From NCBI GenBank assembly GCA_032622095.1, contig CP136064.1, forward strand, positions 171,872,310-171,936,309: a DNA stretch of 64,000 nt. The letters run 5' to 3'. This DNA comes from Siphonodentalium dalli (Eukaryota > Mollusca > Scaphopoda > Gadilida > Siphonodentaliidae). This document shows, piece by piece, positions 59,135-64,000 of the stretch. The translations under genes were made by a program, and so were the position numbers. Every line of letters starts with the position of its first letter. The first letter of the stretch is position 1. The notes under the pieces are model-generated. The model ran no database searches. It was not told the origin of the DNA and was given only the letters and a program-made list of their open reading frames with translations.

Positions 59135-59306
59135 ATAAAATACTGTGTTTTCCACATTTCCAACACATGGTACGAAACGACCAATTGATTTCCTACATGG
59201 TACGAAACGACCAAACAATGCGGTACGAAACTACCAAAAATTATGGTACGAAACGACCAGATGGTACGAAACGTCCAGGGACGAAACGACCACGGTACGA
59301 AACGTC
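59135..59306. repeat. Right arm: GGTACGAAACGA array
   Basis: Inverted partner of 54731-54907, with the same order of spacers (ATTGATTTCCTACAT, AACAATGC, AAAATTAT, GAT). Confidence 0.7.
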
Positions 59307-60855
59307 CTGTAGGCTGTACCCACATCATGGCACATGTACACATCCAGTTCCCGGTTTCCCAGTGTCGCCGTCAGTGAAGGCAACTCACAGGTTTCACAAC
59401 TGCCCAACTGGTTTAACTGCGACGTACCCACTCAAGGTACTGAGACTGAGTGTGGAATATATATAATATACTATAAGTAAATTTAGTATATACAAAATAC
59501 AAATTCTATATTCAATTTATACAAATTGTAAACAAACAAATTGACCCATGATTGTAGCCTTTCTTCACCTTTATGCGGAACGAATCATTCCCTCAACTGA
59601 TTGTCACGATCAACGATAGAACACACAACGCGATAGATTATATTAAGATAATGAATACGGTTTCAAAATTTGACTTTTCTTTGTGTTCTTTCATAAAAAA
59701 TTTCAGCCTAACCCGGAAATGAATTGCCTGTGGTAAGTTAAAAAGAGATCCCGTTAAAAAGTATAACATAGGAAACGGTCCAAATTGTTAATGGAAACAT
59801 ATTATTTGTTTTCGTTGTATACCAACATTTGAAACAATGATATGAATGTAAATGTGATTATATATATTTAACAAAAACATAATATAACAAATCTATATAA
59901 AAAAAATTTGGAATATTCATACAATTTATTATTCAAATTATTCGTTTCACTTCGGTGCCATTTCGTATTTTGGTTACCATAATGGCGCGAAATAGCCACG
60001 AAATAAGTTATGGATTTCGTTCATTTTGATTTTAAAGACTTCGTTGTTCAGCCAATGTATGCCAATTATATAGGAATACAGGAGAAGTCGGCCCCGCGCG
60101 AAGTCGGCCCCATACGAAGACGGCCCCACGCGAAGTCGGCCCCAGAGAAGTCGGCCCCATATTTATTATTTAAAATCATTTAATATTTATTTTATATTAT
60201 AATCACTAATCAGGTCGGGCACAGGTGCCAAATGAGCTAAATAGCTCATAGCTAAATCGAGCTAAATTTTTAATGTGATTTAAGTCCATTTCCTCAGTTC
60301 AACACATGCATCAAATTATCGCATTGCGAATTTACATTCAATAGTTAGACCCCATGTCAAGCTTCTCAGAAACTCCTTGAGTACAAGTAATTAAAACAGC
60401 AGTGGCGTGATCAAAGGCAATTTGATTAACACTTTTAGGAGAATGATTAAACTTCTTTTTGAACATACAAATTGTGTTTATAAAACTGCCGCTTCTGCAT
60501 ATTAATTTACCTGGAATATATTTCTGAAGGTTAAGGACACAATTAAGGTTACAATGTCTTGTCCGACTGGATAAACCATGAGCATAGACTTACGATATAT
60601 ATCATTTGCCTAACGTACACTGATCTGCCATTAACATGATTAACTCATTGAGTTAAAACGTCCAAAAGGAATTTGGAGGACCGTATTTTCTGGAAACAGG
60701 ATACTTTGTGCACATTTTTGTCAAAATCAAGAACGCCATTTTTTCTCGTGATTTTCCTGAGTTAGAAATGTCGAGCCATTTGTCTCAATAACATTCATAC
60801 AATCTATCTGTAACAATGGCATTTTTAATAAAAGACTCTTGTAATGCAATCATGT
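59307..60855. other. Region between the candidate transposon and the LINE, no gene seen
   Basis: AT-rich apart from a short tandem repeat at 60,084-60,158. I see nothing coding. Confidence 0.4.
60084..60158. repeat. Short tandem repeat of GAAGTCGGCCCCA
   Basis: Five units of 13-16 bp (GAAGTCGGCCCC with CGCGC, ATAC, ACGC or AGA spacers) in otherwise AT-rich DNA. Confidence 0.85.
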
Positions 60856-60946
60856 GGGTCTAGTTAGTAGGGGGTTCGTCCGGTGACCAGTCAACATTCC
60901 CACTGCCTATATAACATCACCACCGTGAAATCAAAAATTTGAATAA

Positions 60947-61714
60947 ATGTCATTCAGTAAGCTGAACAAATTCTGCAGAAAACCAACTGAACCAGCCAAA
61001 GGGAGACAAACACACATCCCGGTTTTGTTAGCTGACAGCAAAGGGAGAAGCCTAAGAAATGAACTTCCATCCCGACATGACCAAACCAACGTCATAAAAT
61101 CCATCAAGTTCTGGTGCGAAAAAGGGCACAACTCAAGACGAGCATCCTCATGGCTAAATAGAAACTTGTCAAGAGAATTAAAACAGTTGAGCCAAATAAA
61201 GAAGATCCACTTGTACGTGTGGCTGGGAACGTGCGACCTGACCAGCATAGATAAAAACCAACACATACAACTAAGAACATCCGATACCAGAGAAGCTGTC
61301 AACGACATCGAAGAAAAATTTCGAGAAATTCGTCGAATAGTGGAACGTCATAGTCACAAAGTGAAGCTAACATTTCTAGAGACTCCAATCTATTCAATAG
61401 TAGAGTTTAATCGAAGCAGAAAACACCAAGACCCATCAATATTTGCCGATAGTGACAAGCTACTGCTGGAACAAGTCTACCAACTTAATAGCGGGATTAG
61501 AAGGCTAAATGGGGAACTAAATTCTCACTCACCACAATTCTCTAGTGATATCTCCAGAAATCCGGTAACATCAAAGAAAAATTCGAAGTTACCAAGACAC
61601 GTGTATAATTTCAACGTATACACAGACGGACTGCATCCATCACCAACTCTCGCAAAGGCTTGGCTCAAAAAGATTGGTGAACAAATGAAGAGGGACTGCT
61701 GGGAAGAGGAGTAA
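60947..61714 (+). CDS. LINE ORF1, SGNH/GDSL-hydrolase-like protein
   Basis: 255 residues, uninterrupted. Motifs in order: IPVLLADSKGRSLRNEL (block I, with the D-S of GDS), YVWLGTCDLTSID (block III-like, in place of GTND) and YTDGLHPSPTLAKAW (block V, D-x-x-H). This is the esterase-like ORF1 type seen in some CR1/L2 elements. Its role in retrotransposition is unclear; lipid or membrane handling has been proposed. The catalytic Ser, Asp and His positions appear present. Start ATG at 60947, in the frame of the whole domain. Confidence 0.75.
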   Translation: MSFSKLNKFCRKPTEPAKGRQTHIPVLLADSKGRSLRNELPSRHDQTNVIKSIKFWCEKGHNSRRASSWLNRNLSRELKQLSQIKKIHLYVWLGTCDLTSIDKNQHIQLRTSDTREAVNDIEEKFREIRRIVERHSHKVKLTFLETPIYSIVEFNRSRKHQDPSIFADSDKLLLEQVYQLNSGIRRLNGELNSHSPQFSSDISRNPVTSKKNSKLPRHVYNFNVYTDGLHPSPTLAKAWLKKIGEQMKRDCWEEE

Positions 61715-61784
61715 AACACACCAGGGTATACACTTTCACATTATCACGCAAGTCAGCTGTGGGTTTTTCCACGCTATACTTGTT

Positions 61785-62744
61785 GTGATGTGGAAGTTTG
61801 TACTATGTCTGTTGATTCCATTCGCCATCGCTCACTATTTGATAAGGAAGAACACTGAGATCCCAACCAACTATCAACAAGTAGCGTCACTATTACAGCA
61901 AAGACTGAGGTCTTCTGGGAGCTCGCCCATAACGTTGCCCATAAAATCTGGCAGTAACACACCCATCATCCTCTTACTGCTTGTGCTAGCAGGAGATATC
62001 GAGAAAAATCCTGGTCCCACCAAGAAGGATGCAAATATCTTCCCATGCGGTTTCTGTGATGACGCCACCAACTGGACAAATGGAGGAGCATGCTGCGACA
62101 AATGTAGTATATGGTACCATAAGTCCTGCCTTGAAATGTGTACCCGAGAAATCAGCAACCTAAAAAACGTGTCATGGCTGTGCTGTCGATGCGACAACAT
62201 AAACGTATCATCATTCACCTTCCACAGTTATGAGGTCAACTGCTCAAACTATTATGACCCATTGGACCAATCCAACATAACACTGAATACGACGCTAAAC
62301 AGCACCACATTCAGCCCTCTTAAGGCAAGCAGTCCGCGGGACATACCAAGCCCAAAGAGATACACTCCTAACATACATGCCTCGGACCACGGATCCATGT
62401 CATCAAACATCTGCAACCCGAAACCGAAAGAAAACCTAAGAGTAATGACTATCAACTGCCAAAGTATCAATGGGAAAACATCAGAATTCCACGCCCTTCT
62501 AAATTACACCAAACCTGATGTCATATGCGGTTGTGAATCTTGGTTAAGGGGGATAAAACCTGGACAAAACCCAACCCAGAACTCAACAAAATCCTGTGAA
62601 GTGTTTCCACCTGGATATGAGGTATACCGAAATGATAGAGACTCACTAGGCGGGGGTGTCTTCATATTAGTCAACAAAGAGCTGATCTCAGAAGAAAGGG
62701 CTGAGTACGTTACAGAATGCGAGCTGGAATGGGTGAAGGACTGA
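61785..62744 (+). CDS. LINE ORF2, N-terminal part: hydrophobic leader, 2A motif, PHD finger, endonuclease start
   Basis: 319 codons before a premature stop. Residues 1-20 are hydrophobic (MMWKFVLCLLIPFAIAHYLI), signal-peptide-like. A second hydrophobic stretch (61-69) leads into AGDIEKNPGP (69-78), a canonical 2A ribosome-skipping motif that would separate the product between G77 and P78. Residues 88-136 form a PHD finger (C88, C91, C104, C107, H112, C115, C133, C136). From about 217 an APE endonuclease begins (NLRVMTINCQSING, N224; CESWL, E251). The frame ends after ELEWVKD, where an about 8-bp insertion near 62,738 shifts it. Confidence 0.8.
   Translation: MMWKFVLCLLIPFAIAHYLIRKNTEIPTNYQQVASLLQQRLRSSGSSPITLPIKSGSNTPIILLLLVLAGDIEKNPGPTKKDANIFPCGFCDDATNWTNGGACCDKCSIWYHKSCLEMCTREISNLKNVSWLCCRCDNINVSSFTFHSYEVNCSNYYDPLDQSNITLNTTLNSTTFSPLKASSPRDIPSPKRYTPNIHASDHGSMSSNICNPKPKENLRVMTINCQSINGKTSEFHALLNYTKPDVICGCESWLRGIKPGQNPTQNSTKSCEVFPPGYEVYRNDRDSLGGGVFILVNKELISEERAEYVTECELEWVKD
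61989..62018 (+). other. 2A-type ribosome-skipping motif
   Basis: Encodes AGDIEKNPGP, fitting the D-x-E-x-NPG|P consensus and preceded by a leucine-rich stretch as in active 2A peptides. 2A-like sequences are documented in APE-type non-LTR retrotransposons of marine invertebrates. Confidence 0.85.
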
Positions 62745-63649
62745 AGGTGAAGCTAATCAACAGCAAAGATTTACTGATTGGTTCTTTCTATATGCCACAT
62801 AGAAATGAGAGTGACCTGAAGCTACTTGAAGACTCGCTACAGAAAATACGGCAAACAAGCCAACAAAACATCTTTCTGACGGGTGACTTCAACTGCCCTG
62901 GGATAAATTGGGATTCCCTTACCATCGACAAGGATGCGCCAGATAAAGCCATACACCAGAAGCTAGTAGACATCACCGACCGACTGACGCAAGTACAAAG
63001 GAAACCCACTAGAGGAGACAATTTACTTGATCTAGTATTTACATCAAACGCCTCATTGATAAAAAACACCACAAACATCCCAGGACTATCAGACCATGAC
63101 ATCATTATTACAGACATGGAGACGAAACCACACTACGCTCCGAAATGTAAACGTCGACGCTTCAACTTCAAAAAGGCAGAATGGGACCTAATTCAAGCAG
63201 ACATCAGACAAGCCGATATTGACATGTTGCGCAGCGTGATAGCAGGTGAACAAGACACTGATAACATGTGGACAAAATTCAGAGATGCTGTAACCAAATC
63301 CATGGAGAAGCATATACCATCGTCAGTGGTCAGGACAAATCACAACCCACCATGGATCAATAGATCAATCCATAAGATGCTGAGGAAGAAGAAGAGGCTA
63401 TACAAACAAGCGAGAAAGAAAAACGACTGGAAAAACTATCGCCATTACCAGAAGGAGTGTCAAAGATCCATAAGGAAATCAGAGTGGACATATATAAACA
63501 ACAACATCAAAGAAGGCTTTGACAAAAATAATTCTAAACCCTTCTGGAGCTACATCAAATCAAAGAGAAATGACTCAATCGGAGTGGCGCCCCTTAAGAT
63601 GGATGGAACATCACACCAGACCCACAGGAAAAAGCAGAAATATTGCTGA
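62745..63649 (+). pseudogene. LINE ORF2 continuation, endonuclease C-terminal part and linker (frameshifted)
   Basis: Carries on the endonuclease in another frame: FLTGDFNCPGINW (catalytic D and N), LDLVFTSNASL and GLSDHDIIITD (D-H pair). A basic linker follows (PWINRSIHKMLRKKKRLYKQ, KPFWSYIKSKRND) that precedes the RT in this class. It ends at a stop caused by a second shift near 63,610. Confidence 0.8.
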
Positions 63650-64000
63650 AACAATTCAAATCCGTATTCACCATCGATGACCCTAAACGACAGCCGCCGA
63701 AACTGGACGACCTCCACCTACCTTCGATACCAGACCTAGAAATAGCAGTCGAAGGAGTCGAAAAGTTGCTGCGAAAACAGAATGTTCACAAAGCACCAGG
63801 GGCCGGGGACAACATCCCAAACATGGTGCTTAAAGAATGTGCAAGGGATATAGCACCACCACTCACCAGGATCTTCAAGCAGTCTATAAAACGGGGACAC
63901 TACCATCAGACTGGAAGAGTGCAAATATATCGGCCATATACAAGAAAGGAGACAAGCATGCTGCCGAGAACTACAGACCTATACCCTCCCCTCCCCCCCT
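63650..64000 (+). pseudogene. LINE reverse transcriptase, N-terminal fragment
   Basis: In the next frame: ILLKQFKSVFTIDDP, KLLRKQNVHKAPGAGDNIPN (the K-A-P-G-D-I-N block) and DIAPPLTRIFKQSI. A third shift near 63,893 moves to IYKKGDKHAAENYRPI. The catalytic motifs lie beyond the window. Confidence 0.78.

Larger units (their letters stand above)
54731..59306. mobile_element. Candidate 4.6-kb TIR transposon with motif-array ends
   Basis: 54731-54907 and the reverse complement of 59135-59306 match over about 175 bp. Both arms consist of six or seven copies of TCGTTTCGTACC spaced 18-30 bp (GGACGTTTCGTACCATCTGG, TCGTTTCGTACCATAATTTT, TCGTTTCGTACCGCATTGTT). Just inside the left arm is a minus-strand ORF ending at 54997 with a downstream AATAAA. 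Another element (57325-58691) is nested inside. The superfamily is unknown to me; the target duplication was not resolved. Confidence 0.5.
60856..64000 (+). mobile_element. Non-LTR retrotransposon (CR1/L2-like), 5' part, runs off the right edge
   Basis: A short GC-richer leader (about 60,856-60,946) is followed by an SGNH-hydrolase-like ORF1 and, 70 bp later, an ORF2 with a 2A motif, PHD finger, APE endonuclease and the start of a reverse transcriptase. The 5' end looks complete, unusual among LINE copies, but ORF2 carries frameshifts. The window ends in the fingers region of the RT. Confidence 0.82.

Overview
The window is animal nuclear DNA, AT-rich and dense with repeats. It is most likely from a bivalve or other mollusc. 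Two things point there: several repeat families built like the oyster 'pearl'/Helentron-associated elements (tandem cores plus a GACGG-type microsatellite), and many MITEs, SINEs and LINEs of the kinds common in lophotrochozoans. The phylum-level call is an inference; no species is proposed.

The host gene. About 47 of the 64 kb is one split gene on the minus strand, an orthologue of ANKIB1 (ankyrin repeat and IBR domain-containing protein 1), an RBR-type E3 ubiquitin ligase. I could trace 15 coding exons by eye, from the start codon at 47173 to 46. Each has GT-AG junctions and the phases agree, giving 615 codons. They cover the ankyrin repeats, RING1 (exons 8-9), IBR (exons 10-11), the catalytic RING2 with its expected cysteine (exons 12-13) and the start of the following helical region. 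The C-terminal part lies beyond the left edge. An acceptor 37 nt upstream of the ATG suggests a non-coding first exon further right, which I did not find.

The introns are a transposon archive. From left to right they hold: a ten-unit pearl-like element next to a tRNA-derived SINE (0.2-2.3 kb); another pearl-like array (4.7-5.6 kb); a TTAA-flanked element nested in a second TTAA-flanked element (6.3-7.4 kb); a complete two-gene PIF/Harbinger transposon (11.9-16.5 kb) containing a 62-base C run; small hAT, Tc1/mariner-like and TTAA-type MITEs; a layered locus at 28.4-35.2 kb where a tandem duplication was hit by a LINE, which was then hit by a hAT element; a 22-bp minisatellite open in three frames (40.2-40.8 kb); a long-TIR element built from a repeated 16-mer (41.7-42.8 kb); and two further pearl-like arrays at 47.6-49.5 kb, upstream of the gene.

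Right of the gene (49.5-60.8 kb) I see only repeats and two short unassigned ORFs. One lies just inside the left end of a candidate 4.6-kb transposon whose long inverted repeats are themselves arrays of a TCGTTTCGTACC motif (54.7-59.3 kb). The last 3 kb (60.9-64.0 kb) is the 5' part of a non-LTR retrotransposon. It has an SGNH-hydrolase-like ORF1 and an ORF2 beginning with a hydrophobic segment, a 2A-type ribosome-skipping motif, a PHD finger and an APE endonuclease. ORF2 is broken by frameshifts before the reverse transcriptase, which runs off the edge.

Coordinates of spliced exons come from manual reading of splice signals and homology to the family as I know it. No database search was run.
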